Part shown: positions 1-5,142 of the stretch, one piece after another
Layout: every line of letters starts with the position of its first letter
How positions within the stretch are numbered: the stretch's first letter is position 1
Assembly (NCBI GenBank): GCA_910577795.1
Contig: CAJTNW010000042.1
Location: 1-8,114, forward strand
Reading direction: 5' to 3'
DNA length: 8,114 bases
Origin: an uncultured Christensenella sp.
GTDB taxonomy: Bacteria > Bacillota > Clostridia > Christensenellales > UBA3700
Translations under genes and position numbers: made by a program
The notes under the pieces: generated by a model
The model's input: the letters and a program-made list of their open reading frames with translations, nothing else
Databases searched by the model: none
What the model was told of the DNA's origin: nothing

Positions 1-142
1 TTTCGCCGCTTTCTTGCAGTTTACTACTGAGTATCTTTACTTCCACAAGCCAGTGGTGGCCATGGATATTTGCACACTTACCATTGTATCCGTGAAGAAA
101 GTGTGCGCTGTCAAAATGAGCCGAAGTTTTTAAATAATACAT
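1..142 (-). CDS. queD: 6-carboxy-5,6,7,8-tetrahydropterin synthase QueD, N-terminal part (runs off the left edge)
   Basis: QueD converts 7,8-dihydroneopterin triphosphate to 6-carboxytetrahydropterin, the second step from GTP towards preQ0, preQ1 and tRNA queuosine, in the cytoplasm. The 47 visible codons hold the family signature: FDSAHFLHGYNGKC followed by IHGHHW. By family knowledge His14, His27 and His29 bind zinc and Cys23 is the catalytic cysteine of the C-x3-H-x-H motif. A Trp stands where Tyr or Phe is usual after the HGH motif. The start ATG (140-142) is preceded by AGGAG at 147-151, four bases away. The 3' end and any following queuosine genes lie outside the window. The gene sits behind a probable preQ1 riboswitch and terminator, which independently supports the call. 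The related 6-pyruvoyl-tetrahydropterin synthase is the alternative, but the riboswitch context favours QueD. Confidence 0.93.
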   Translation of the reverse strand, partial: MYYLKTSAHFDSAHFLHGYNGKCANIHGHHWLVEVKILSSKLQESGE

Positions 143-157
143 ATCTCTCCTATTGCG

Positions 158-190
158 AAAAAAAGTACAATCGTGACTAAACGACTGCAC
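158..190 (-). terminator. Intrinsic terminator in the queD leader (riboswitch expression platform)
   Basis: Read on the minus strand, GTGCAGTCGT pairs with ACGATTGTAC (10 bp including two G-U pairs) around the six-base loop TTAGTC, and seven T residues follow directly. The T-run ends only seven bases before the queD ribosome binding site, so the hairpin can only act as an attenuator of queD. Its 5' arm contains GGTGCA (plus 186-191), which is exactly complementary to TGCACC in the upstream aptamer (plus 242-247). That gives a mutually exclusive antiterminator. Confidence 0.88.
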
Positions 191-216
191 CTAAAAATAA
201 TTTTTCTATTATGATG

Positions 217-258
217 CCCTAGTTTTGTTTAACGATAGGATGGTGCAAACGAACTATC
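217..258 (-). promoter_or_regulatory. preQ1-I riboswitch aptamer controlling queD
   Basis: On the minus strand GATAG (254-258) pairs with CTATC (234-238). The loop begins TTCG and contains GCACCATC, and the stem is followed directly by an A-rich tail, GTTAAACAAAACTAGGG. This small hairpin plus A-rich tail ending in CTAGG is the layout of class I preQ1 aptamers; the tail closely resembles the one I recall from the Thermoanaerobacter example. The place directly before queD is classic for the class. The loop is longer than usual (15 bases) and I could not assign the pseudoknot base pairs with certainty. Bound preQ1 would hold the TGCACC loop segment, let the terminator at 158-190 form, and switch queD off. 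The ligand is inferred from context and sequence resemblance. Confidence 0.78.
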
Positions 259-273
259 TATTTAATTATATAA

Positions 274-302
274 ATAATACCATATTTTAATGCGTATGTC
301 AA
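274..302 (-). promoter_or_regulatory. Sigma-A type promoter of the queD transcript
   Basis: On the minus strand TTGACA (297-302, perfect -35) is separated by 17 bases from TATTAT (274-279, one mismatch to TATAAT). Transcription would begin near 267, about nine bases before the aptamer stem, which is the compact arrangement expected for a preQ1 leader. Confidence 0.85.
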
Positions 303-795
303 CTAAATTGAAAGACTTACGAATCAACTAATTCTAAAATCACAGCAAAAAATCCGTTAATATGCTGTGGAGAAATTAGATAGGTTGTTTTTATAATACA
401 AAATATAATACTATAATAACGATGTGTGAAAAATATAACTAAATAAAACTAATTAACTGGAAACTCATATGGCTGTCTATATTATTTTTTAGTTTTTTTT
501 ATAAACTACTTAACATTTAATTATTGACACATGCATCATAGTTGAACCAACTAATGTCTATTTATTGTGCGAAGCCGTGACCAACTCAAAAAATATGATA
601 TTAATAGATAAAAAATTTAAATTATTAAGCAAGTTTAAAAGTTAGTAAACTAAGGTTATATTTTGATTTAAAACAAAATATTTACATAAAAATCAGGTTG
701 TTTTGTAAACACATTATTAATCAATATCATATTATATAGTAAGAATACATATAATTTTAACCTACACATAATAATAATTTATATTAAATATCTAA
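303..795. other. AT-rich intergenic stretch without a recognisable gene
   Basis: About 490 bases separate the divergent queD promoter from the promoter of the DUF11 genes. I find no open frame with a ribosome binding site and no RNA gene. Two inverted repeats stand out: CACAGCA (341-347) with TGCTGTG (363-369), and ATATTTTG (658-665) with CAAAATAT (674-681). Neither is followed by a T-run. A TTGACA at 524-529 has no matching -10. It may be a long regulatory spacer or a decayed gene; the sequence does not decide. Confidence 0.6.
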
Positions 796-825
796 TTGAT
801 TTACTACATATTTTGCTCTTATAAT
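796..825 (+). promoter_or_regulatory. Probable sigma-A promoter of the DUF11 gene cluster
   Basis: TTGATT (796-801) and a perfect TATAAT (820-825) are 18 bases apart, placing the transcript start near 832, roughly 37 bases before the first ATG. I saw no convincing sporulation-sigma motif here, although in so AT-rich a stretch a perfect -10 alone is weak evidence. Confidence 0.65.
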
Positions 826-868
826 AGGGGCTGTATGTAGTATTTTTAATTAGGAGTGCAAAAAAATA

Positions 869-1642
869 ATGCTTATACCAAATCAATCGAACGTAACTTA
901 TAATGCAATGGTTCCTGAGGAAGGAGCAACACCTGGGAAATTAGCAAGCAACATTGTCAATACTGAAATCTTATCTTATGCTATATCAAAAGTAAGCAGT
1001 TCTGATAAAACTTTGGTAAAAGAAGGAGAAATCGTTCACAATAAAGTAGTTATCACAAACAATTCAGCAACAAAACTAGTCTATACTTTTATTTCTAACT
1101 ATGAACTTAATGGTGGCAGTTATGTTGCAGGCAGCATCAAAGTAAACGGAGTTGTGCAACCAAATTATAACATTTATTCAGGATTTTATCTTCCTGACTT
1201 AAATCCTGGCGAAGTGTTGACAGTAGAATATGATATGCAAATCAATAATCCAATGACTGTTAATCCTGTAGTTGATACCTCTCAGTTTCAATATACTGTA
1301 AATGACCCTGTAAGAGGCACTATCAGTTATCGTGAAGATGTAACACCTATTACAATAAATGTCATTTCAAATAAACTTAGTGTGGTAAAAAGTGTTGATA
1401 AAGCCTTTGCTATTAAAGGTGAAACATTAACATATACAATAACTTTAACAAATAATGGAAATGTTGATATTAATGATATATATTTTACTGATAGTATTCC
1501 ACAAGGTACTACATTTGTAGAAAATTCAGTTTTAATCAACGGAAATAATGTAACTGCATATAGTCCAGAAGCCGGTTACGTTGTATCAAACTTAGCACCT
1601 AATCAAAGTGCGACAACAAGTTTTCAAGTAGTAGTAGATTAA
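869..1642 (+). CDS. DUF11 repeat-domain protein, first paralogue (257 aa)
   Basis: The second half, about residues 168-257, is a clear DUF11 (conserved repeat, Ig-like beta-sandwich) domain: KSVDKAFAIKGETLTYTITL, then TNNGNV, then IPQGTTFVENSVLING, ending in FQVVVD. Residues about 37-130 form a second, more diverged copy, recognisable by ITNNS, YVAGSIKVNG and LPDLNPGE. The first 36 residues (TYNA to SNIVNTEILSY) look like the last strand of a preceding DUF11 unit. There is no signal peptide, sorting signal, membrane segment or cysteine. The start follows AGGAG (852-856) at 12 bases, and an in-frame stop lies just upstream. Such domains usually sit in large secreted or surface proteins, so a short, leaderless version is unusual. 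The next gene starts 13 bases on and encodes a paralogue of identical length. Function is unknown; a structural envelope or spore-surface role is inference. Confidence 0.85.
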   Translation: MLIPNQSNVTYNAMVPEEGATPGKLASNIVNTEILSYAISKVSSSDKTLVKEGEIVHNKVVITNNSATKLVYTFISNYELNGGSYVAGSIKVNGVVQPNYNIYSGFYLPDLNPGEVLTVEYDMQINNPMTVNPVVDTSQFQYTVNDPVRGTISYREDVTPITINVISNKLSVVKSVDKAFAIKGETLTYTITLTNNGNVDINDIYFTDSIPQGTTFVENSVLINGNNVTAYSPEAGYVVSNLAPNQSATTSFQVVVD

Positions 1643-1655
1643 TAATGGAGTAGTT

Positions 1656-2429
1656 ATGCTAATATCAAATAAATTGAATATAACTTACAATGCAATAATG
1701 CCTAATGGTCAAAAATCTTTTGGAAATGCGGAAAGCAACATGGTTAACACTGAAATTTTATCTTATTCCGTATCTAAAGAAATTCATTCGGATAAAACCA
1801 CTATTAGAGAAGATGAAAATGCCCGCAATACTGTAAGTATAACTAACAATTCTCAAACAAAAATATTTAATAATTTTTTTCAAATCCCACAACTTAATGA
1901 TGCAAATTATGTGAAGGGAAGTGTAAAAATAAATGGAATCGTAATGCCAGATTATGACCCAGTAAAAGGCTTTGTGTTGCCTGATTTGTTGCCAAATGAG
2001 ACTATCATTATAGAATATGAATTAAAGGCTAATCACCAGATTAAAACTGACACTATAACACATTATGCAACACTAAAGTATACAGTAAAAGACCAATTAA
2101 GAGGTGATGTAAGTTATACTGAAAATACTGAACCAATTTTGGTAAAAGTTATATCTGATAAAATTCAATTAATAAAAAGTGTAGATAAATTATTTGCTGT
2201 TAGAGGTGAAAACCTACACTATACAATTAATATAATAAATGTTGGAAATGTTACTAAAACTGATATGTTGTTTAAAGACCCAATTCCTTATGGCACAACA
2301 TTTGTGCAAAATAGTGTAAAAATGAATGGTGTGGTTTATCCTGCCTATAATCCAACAAATGGTTTTGTTATTAGTAGTTTAGCACCAAGTGAAGTTTTAA
2401 ATATAGAATTTGATGTGAAGGTGAATTAA
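1656..2429 (+). CDS. DUF11 repeat-domain protein, second paralogue (257 aa)
   Basis: It has exactly the same length as its upstream neighbour and aligns without gaps; by hand count 121 of 257 positions are identical, about 47%. The layout is the same: a leading strand with ITYNA and SNMVNTEILSY, a diverged DUF11 copy over about residues 37-130 (YVKGSVKING, LPDLLPNE), a linker with YTVKDQLRG, and a typical DUF11 copy over about 168-257 (KSVDKLFAVRGE, IPYGTTFVQNSV, SLAP). It has no cysteine, signal peptide or anchor. GGAG at 1647-1650 serves the ATG five bases later, and the gene is in a different frame from its neighbour, so this is not a simple readthrough product. Conserved length alongside strong divergence suggests both copies are kept as working proteins. 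The biological role is unknown. Confidence 0.85.
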   Translation: MLISNKLNITYNAIMPNGQKSFGNAESNMVNTEILSYSVSKEIHSDKTTIREDENARNTVSITNNSQTKIFNNFFQIPQLNDANYVKGSVKINGIVMPDYDPVKGFVLPDLLPNETIIIEYELKANHQIKTDTITHYATLKYTVKDQLRGDVSYTENTEPILVKVISDKIQLIKSVDKLFAVRGENLHYTINIINVGNVTKTDMLFKDPIPYGTTFVQNSVKMNGVVYPAYNPTNGFVISSLAPSEVLNIEFDVKVN

Positions 2430-2430
2430 A

Positions 2431-2649
2431 ATGAAAACTATCGCTAATATTGCAAGCATAACTTATAATTCTGATACAACGCAAATTACAACTTATAGCA
2501 ATATGGTTCAAACAATTATAAAAATACCTAACAATAATTGTAAAAGAGTTTATTATATTATTTGTGATAATAATTGTTGCTGTAATTGCTGTCCATGTTG
2601 TCATTGTTATAACTTAAATAATTGTTACAATAAATTTTATTATAACTAA
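2431..2649 (+). CDS. Small protein with DUF11-like leading strand and cysteine-rich tail (72 aa)
   Basis: Residues about 4-30 (IANIASITYN, then YSNMVQTII) match the opening segment of the two upstream DUF11 proteins, but the Ig-like domains that should follow are absent. Instead residues 37-65 carry 11 cysteines, densest in NNCCCNCCPCCHC (47-59), and the protein ends in an Asn/Tyr-rich stretch. It starts one base after the previous stop codon, and its likely ribosome binding site (GAAGGTG, 2417-2423) lies inside the previous gene, so translation is probably coupled. The cysteines could form disulfide cross-links or bind metal; cysteine-rich tails are known in spore-coat and exosporium proteins, but nothing here proves that role. 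The homologous start and the ribosome binding site make it a more credible gene than the open frame on the opposite strand. Truncation of a longer gene is the main alternative. Confidence 0.75.
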   Translation: MKTIANIASITYNSDTTQITTYSNMVQTIIKIPNNNCKRVYYIICDNNCCCNCCPCCHCYNLNNCYNKFYYN

Positions 2650-2699
2650 TTAATTGCTACCATATAAAAATTATTGTTAATCAAAAAGAAATTAAAAAA

Positions 2700-2726
2700 T
2701 AGCCTGACTGTTTTTCAGTCGGGCTA
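2700..2726. terminator. Hairpin between the convergent gene clusters, possible plus-strand transcript end
   Basis: TAGCCTGACTG and CAGTCGGGCTA form an 11-bp stem with a TTTTT loop, 50 bases after the small cysteine-rich gene. In plus-strand RNA all pairs form, with one U-G. In minus-strand RNA that pair becomes a C-A mismatch, yet the T-rich tail (TTTTTT directly after the stem) lies on the minus side. Structure therefore favours the plus strand and the U-tract favours the minus strand. It probably ends one or both transcripts. Confidence 0.6.
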
Positions 2727-2840
2727 AGAAAAATTCGTTATTATAAAGTCTTATGAGAAAGATTATTTATAAGTAGTTTTGAATTTTGACTTGATTATAT
2801 GGTAATTATAATAGAAAAACAATTAATAAAAAATTTCAAC

Positions 2841-2867
2841 AAAAAAAGTCGGAGTATATCCGACTTT
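2841..2867 (-). terminator. Intrinsic terminator after the GGGtGRT gene
   Basis: On the minus strand AAAGTCGGA and TCCGACTTT form a perfect 9-bp stem with a five-base loop, and the stem runs on into a T tract (seven consecutive T counting the stem end). It lies about 60 bases downstream of the GGGtGRT stop codon and fits as the end of the two-gene operon. Confidence 0.88.
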
Positions 2868-2929
2868 GATTTGTTTTATGTCAATTTTTTTATAAAATAT
2901 GTTTATTAGTTATTTTATTGATTTTGTAA

Positions 2930-3931
2930 TTAGTTCATTGCTTTTTCAACTGCAACGGCAACAGCAACACTTGCACCAACCATTGGGTTATTACCCATAC
3001 CGATAAGTCCCATCATTTCTACGTGTGCAGGAACAGATGAACTACCAGCAAATTGTGCATCACTGTGCATACGACCCATTGTATCAGTTAAACCATAAGA
3101 AGCAGGACCTGCAGCCATATTATCTGGGTGAAGAGTTCTACCAGTACCACCACCACTTGCAACTGAGAAGTATTTAATACCTTTTTCGTAGCAAAGTTTT
3201 TTGTAAGTACCAGCAACTGGATGTTGGAAACGAGTTGGGTTAGTAGAGTTACCAGTAATAGAAACGTCAACTTTTTCTGCTTGCATAATTGCAACACCTT
3301 CGTTAACATCATTAGCACCAAAAACTCTAACAGCAGCACGTTCACCATTGCTGTATGGAGTAGTAGAGATAACTTTAAGTTCGCCAGTTGCTTGGTTAAA
3401 TTCAGTTTTTACATAAGTAAAACCATTGATACGGCTAATGATATAAGCAGCATCTTTACCAAGACCGTTAAGGATAACCTTAAGTGGAGTTTTACGAACA
3501 GTGTTTGCAGTTCTTGCAATACCGATAGCACCTTCTGCAGCAGCAAAAGACTCGTGACCAGCAAGAAAAGCGAAACATTTAGTTTCTTCTCTAAGTAGTT
3601 TAGCAGCAAGATTACCATGTCCTAAACCAACAGAACGTTGGTCCGCAACTGAACCTGGAATACAAAATGCTTGAAGACCAACACCAATGCTTTCAGCAGC
3701 ATCACTTGCAACTTTGCAACCTTTTTTGATAGCAATAGCACAACCGGCAGTATAAGCCCAAATAGCATTTTCAAAAGCGATAGGTTGTATATTTCTTACG
3801 ATTTCGTCAACATTTATACCTTTTTGAGTGCAGATGTTATAAGCATCTTCCAAATCTTTAATACCATTTTCGTTTAGGCAAGCATTGATTTTGTCAATTC
3901 TTCTTTCATATCCTTCAAATTTAATTTCCAT
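2930..3931 (-). CDS. GGGtGRT protein of unknown function (333 aa)
   Basis: The motif that names this conserved family, GGGTGRT, is present at residues 260-266 within SVASGGGTGRTLHPDNMA. It is followed by the conserved glycine-rich C-terminal block SYGLTDTMGRMHSDAQ and MMGLIGMGNNPMVGAS (about residues 278-322). No signal peptide or clear membrane segment is visible, so it is probably cytoplasmic. Cysteines are at 18, 34, 64, 72, 90, 119 and 247, some within conserved-looking stretches such as TAGCAIAIKKGCK. The ATG is preceded by AGGAGGT, which begins one base after the stop of the upstream scaffold gene, so translation is likely coupled. The family is widespread in anaerobic Firmicutes and, to my knowledge, has no established reaction. 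Pairing with an iron-sulfur scaffold suggests it uses or helps build a metal cluster; that is inference. Confidence 0.93.
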   Translation of the reverse strand: MEIKFEGYERRIDKINACLNENGIKDLEDAYNICTQKGINVDEIVRNIQPIAFENAIWAYTAGCAIAIKKGCKVASDAAESIGVGLQAFCIPGSVADQRSVGLGHGNLAAKLLREETKCFAFLAGHESFAAAEGAIGIARTANTVRKTPLKVILNGLGKDAAYIISRINGFTYVKTEFNQATGELKVISTTPYSNGERAAVRVFGANDVNEGVAIMQAEKVDVSITGNSTNPTRFQHPVAGTYKKLCYEKGIKYFSVASGGGTGRTLHPDNMAAGPASYGLTDTMGRMHSDAQFAGSSSVPAHVEMMGLIGMGNNPMVGASVAVAVAVEKAMN

Positions 3932-3939
3932 TATCTATA

Positions 3940-3945
3940 CCTCCT
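3940..3945 (-). promoter_or_regulatory. Ribosome binding site of the GGGtGRT gene, at the stop of the upstream gene
   Basis: AGGAGG on the minus strand starts one base after the TAA (3947-3949) of the scaffold gene and lies eight bases before the GGGtGRT ATG (3929-3931). The 15-base intercistronic gap therefore consists essentially of this site, which favours coupled translation and a fixed ratio of the two proteins. Confidence 0.85.
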
Positions 3946-3946
3946 A

Positions 3947-4639
3947 TTACTCTTTACGAGGGTTAATAGTCTTAACCGCTTCATTAAATCTGCCATATTG
4001 ACCGCTAAATTTTTCATAAGCATCATTAGGAGACATACCTTTTTCAATTGCTTCCATCATTTTGCCTAGGTGAACGAATCTGTAACCAATAACTTCGTTA
4101 TTTTCGTCCAAAGCGATTCTAGTAATATAGCCTTCAGCCATCTCTAAGTATCTTACACCTTTAAGTTTAGTAGAGTACATAGTACCAACTTGAGTTCTCA
4201 AGCCTTTGCCCAAATCTTCAAGACCAGCACCAATAGGTAGACCATCTTCAGAAAAAGCAGACTGTGTACGACCATAAACTATTTGTAAGAATAACTCACG
4301 CATAGCAGTGTTAATAGCATCGCATACTAAGTCAGTATTAAGTGCTTCAAGAATAGTTTTGCCAGGTAAAACTTCAGCAGCCATAGCAGCAGAGTGAGTC
4401 ATACCAGAGCAACCAAGAGTTTCAATAAGAGCCTCTTCGATAACGCCGTTTTTAACGTTTAAAGTAAGTTTGCATGCACCTTGTTGTGGAGCACACCAGC
4501 CAACACCATGTGTAAGTCCTGAAATATCCTTAATTTCGCGTGCTTGAACCCATTTACCTTCTTCAGGAATTGGTGCACAACCGTGGTTAGGACCTTGTGC
4601 CACTGGGCACATTGACATAACTTCATGTGAATATTGCAT
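3947..4639 (-). CDS. NifU/IscU-like iron-sulfur cluster assembly scaffold protein (230 aa)
   Basis: The central part resembles the NifU/IscU scaffold fold: ACKLTLNVKNGVIEEA, then TLGCSGMTHSAAMAAE, then LVCDAINTAM. Cys56, Cys77 and Cys106 occupy the places of the three cluster-binding cysteines of IscU. Extra cysteines at 11, 21 and 49 (CPVAQG, HGC, GWC) and a C-terminal extension (about residues 125-230) set it apart from housekeeping IscU, which is only about 130 residues. The ATG at 4637-4639 is chosen because GGAGG (4647-4651) lies seven bases before it; the frame stays open upstream to 4690, but those 17 codons would contain the ribosome binding site. Its partner gene for the GGGtGRT protein follows after 15 bases. 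A dedicated scaffold for that partner is the simplest reading. The operon is visibly less AT-rich than its neighbours. Confidence 0.88.
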   Translation of the reverse strand: MQYSHEVMSMCPVAQGPNHGCAPIPEEGKWVQAREIKDISGLTHGVGWCAPQQGACKLTLNVKNGVIEEALIETLGCSGMTHSAAMAAEVLPGKTILEALNTDLVCDAINTAMRELFLQIVYGRTQSAFSEDGLPIGAGLEDLGKGLRTQVGTMYSTKLKGVRYLEMAEGYITRIALDENNEVIGYRFVHLGKMMEAIEKGMSPNDAYEKFSGQYGRFNEAVKTINPRKE

Positions 4640-4646
4640 TAGATTT

Positions 4647-4651
4647 CCTCC
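4647..4651 (-). promoter_or_regulatory. Ribosome binding site that fixes the start of the scaffold gene
   Basis: GGAGG on the minus strand lies seven bases before the ATG at 4637-4639. It falls inside the longer in-frame reading from 4690 and also lies in the short leader predicted from the promoter at 4674-4702, so the 230-residue product is preferred. Confidence 0.85.
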
Positions 4652-4673
4652 AAAATTGTAATCAATTTTAATC

Positions 4674-4702
4674 ATTATAACATATAGCAATTAGATTTAC
4701 AA
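4674..4702 (-). promoter_or_regulatory. Promoter of the scaffold-GGGtGRT operon
   Basis: On the minus strand TTGTAA (4697-4702, four of six -35 positions) is separated by 17 bases from a perfect TATAAT (4674-4679). The start would be near 4667, giving a leader of about 28 bases. The -35 is one half of the inverted repeat at 4697-4712, so a repressor bound there would block it. Confidence 0.7.
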
Positions 4703-4712
4703 GTGTTTGTAA
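4697..4712. promoter_or_regulatory. Inverted repeat TTACAA-N4-TTGTAA, candidate operator
   Basis: Two perfect six-base arms are separated by GTGT, and the repeat overlaps the -35 of the scaffold operon. Size and position suit a small dimeric repressor. The regulator is not in the window and I do not assign one; chance is possible in such AT-rich DNA. Confidence 0.4.
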
Positions 4713-4874
4713 TAATTTTTTTCCAAATAAAATATTAATTTTTGATGTTTGAAAATTAATTACTTTATTGTATCAAAATTATTTATCAACAAATTTTGTT
4801 AATAATGAAAATTATATTAAAGCAAATTTTTGCATATATTTTACATTTTTCTTTAAAATATTTATCAAGTGTGA

Positions 4875-4914
4875 AAAAACTGTCAGAAAAAGTATACTTT
4901 TTCTGACAGTTTTT
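4875..4914. repeat. 40-bp perfect palindrome, copy 1
   Basis: Every base from 4875 to 4914 pairs about the centre 4894/4895 (GTATAC). Arms read AAAAACTGTCAGAAAAA on the left with the exact complement on the right. The inner 28 bp (4881-4908) recur unchanged at 5017-5044. With A5 before and T5 after the stem it would work as a bidirectional intrinsic terminator in RNA, although no gene ends nearby. Confidence 0.9.
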
Positions 4915-5015
4915 GCCATTAGTTGTTTTATAAATAATAATTATAAATTTGGTAAAATTTACCTTTTTTATCAACTCTATTATAAAATAATTATATATTT
5001 TTGTCAAGTGGTTTG

Positions 5016-5045
5016 GTGTCAGAAAAAGTATACTTTTTCTGACAC
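5016..5045. repeat. 30-bp perfect palindrome, copy 2
   Basis: It shares the same 28-bp core as copy 1, centred at 5030/5031 and 136 bp further on. The base pair just outside the core is G-C here and C-G in copy 1, so pairing is kept while sequence changes. It lies about 100 bases before the lipoprotein ATG. It could be a mobile palindromic repeat, a protein binding site or a structured RNA element. Confidence 0.9.
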
Positions 5046-5142
5046 TTTAGGGAAATTACTCATTTTGCAAGTTTTATTTTATAAATAATAAATAGATTAA
5101 GAAAATTTATTTTTTTATCTATTCATAAAATAAGGAGCGATT

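Larger units (their letters stand above)
4713..5142. other. Divergent intergenic region carrying two long palindromes
   Basis: This gap lies between the divergent scaffold operon and the lipoprotein gene. Apart from the two palindromes listed separately, I see no gene with a ribosome binding site. Short similar flanks occur around both palindromes: TT(A/G)TCAAGTG just before each (4862-4871 and 5001-5010), and TTTTATAAATAATAA after each (4926-4940 and 5077-5091). A partial duplication is therefore possible. I found no convincing promoter for the lipoprotein gene; TATAAA at 5080-5085 is the best -10 candidate, but it has no good -35. Confidence 0.55.

Noticed and set aside
158..258. T-box or amino-acid attenuator in front of queD
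   Set aside because: The leader is too short for a T-box, and no T-box sequence or leader peptide is visible; the small hairpin with A-rich tail fits a preQ1 aptamer better.
524..529. Perfect TTGACA as a -35 box for the DUF11 genes
   Set aside because: No acceptable -10 occurs 16-18 bases downstream, and it lies about 340 bases before the first gene.
658..681. Inverted repeat ATATTTTG/CAAAATAT as a terminator
   Set aside because: The stem is almost entirely A-T, has no following T-run and no gene ends nearby; such repeats are expected by chance here.
869..2429. A single frameshifted gene encoding one long DUF11 protein
   Set aside because: The second gene has its own ATG and GGAG site, both products have identical length, and the break falls at a domain boundary. 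I treat them as separate genes, though an old split cannot be excluded.
2371..2604. Open frame on the minus strand opposite the cysteine-rich gene
   Set aside because: No ribosome binding site or recognisable domain, whereas the plus-strand frame has a ribosome binding site and an N-terminus homologous to its neighbours.
3221..3598. Plus-strand open frame inside the GGGtGRT gene
   Set aside because: It is antisense to a clearly conserved protein and shows no domain or ribosome binding site of its own.
4639..4690. Longer N-terminus (17 extra codons) for the iron-sulfur scaffold gene
   Set aside because: The extension would contain the GGAGG ribosome binding site at 4647-4651, overlaps the predicted -10 box, and has no ribosome binding site of its own.
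4881..5044. CRISPR array
   Set aside because: There are only two copies of the repeat, they are full palindromes, and the single spacer of about 108 bases is far too long.
4768..5088. Open frame of about 106 codons on the plus strand across the palindromes
   Set aside because: It has no ribosome binding site, its composition is that of random AT-rich DNA (Phe, Ile, Tyr, Lys), and it reads the palindromes as repeated KKYTFSD-like segments.
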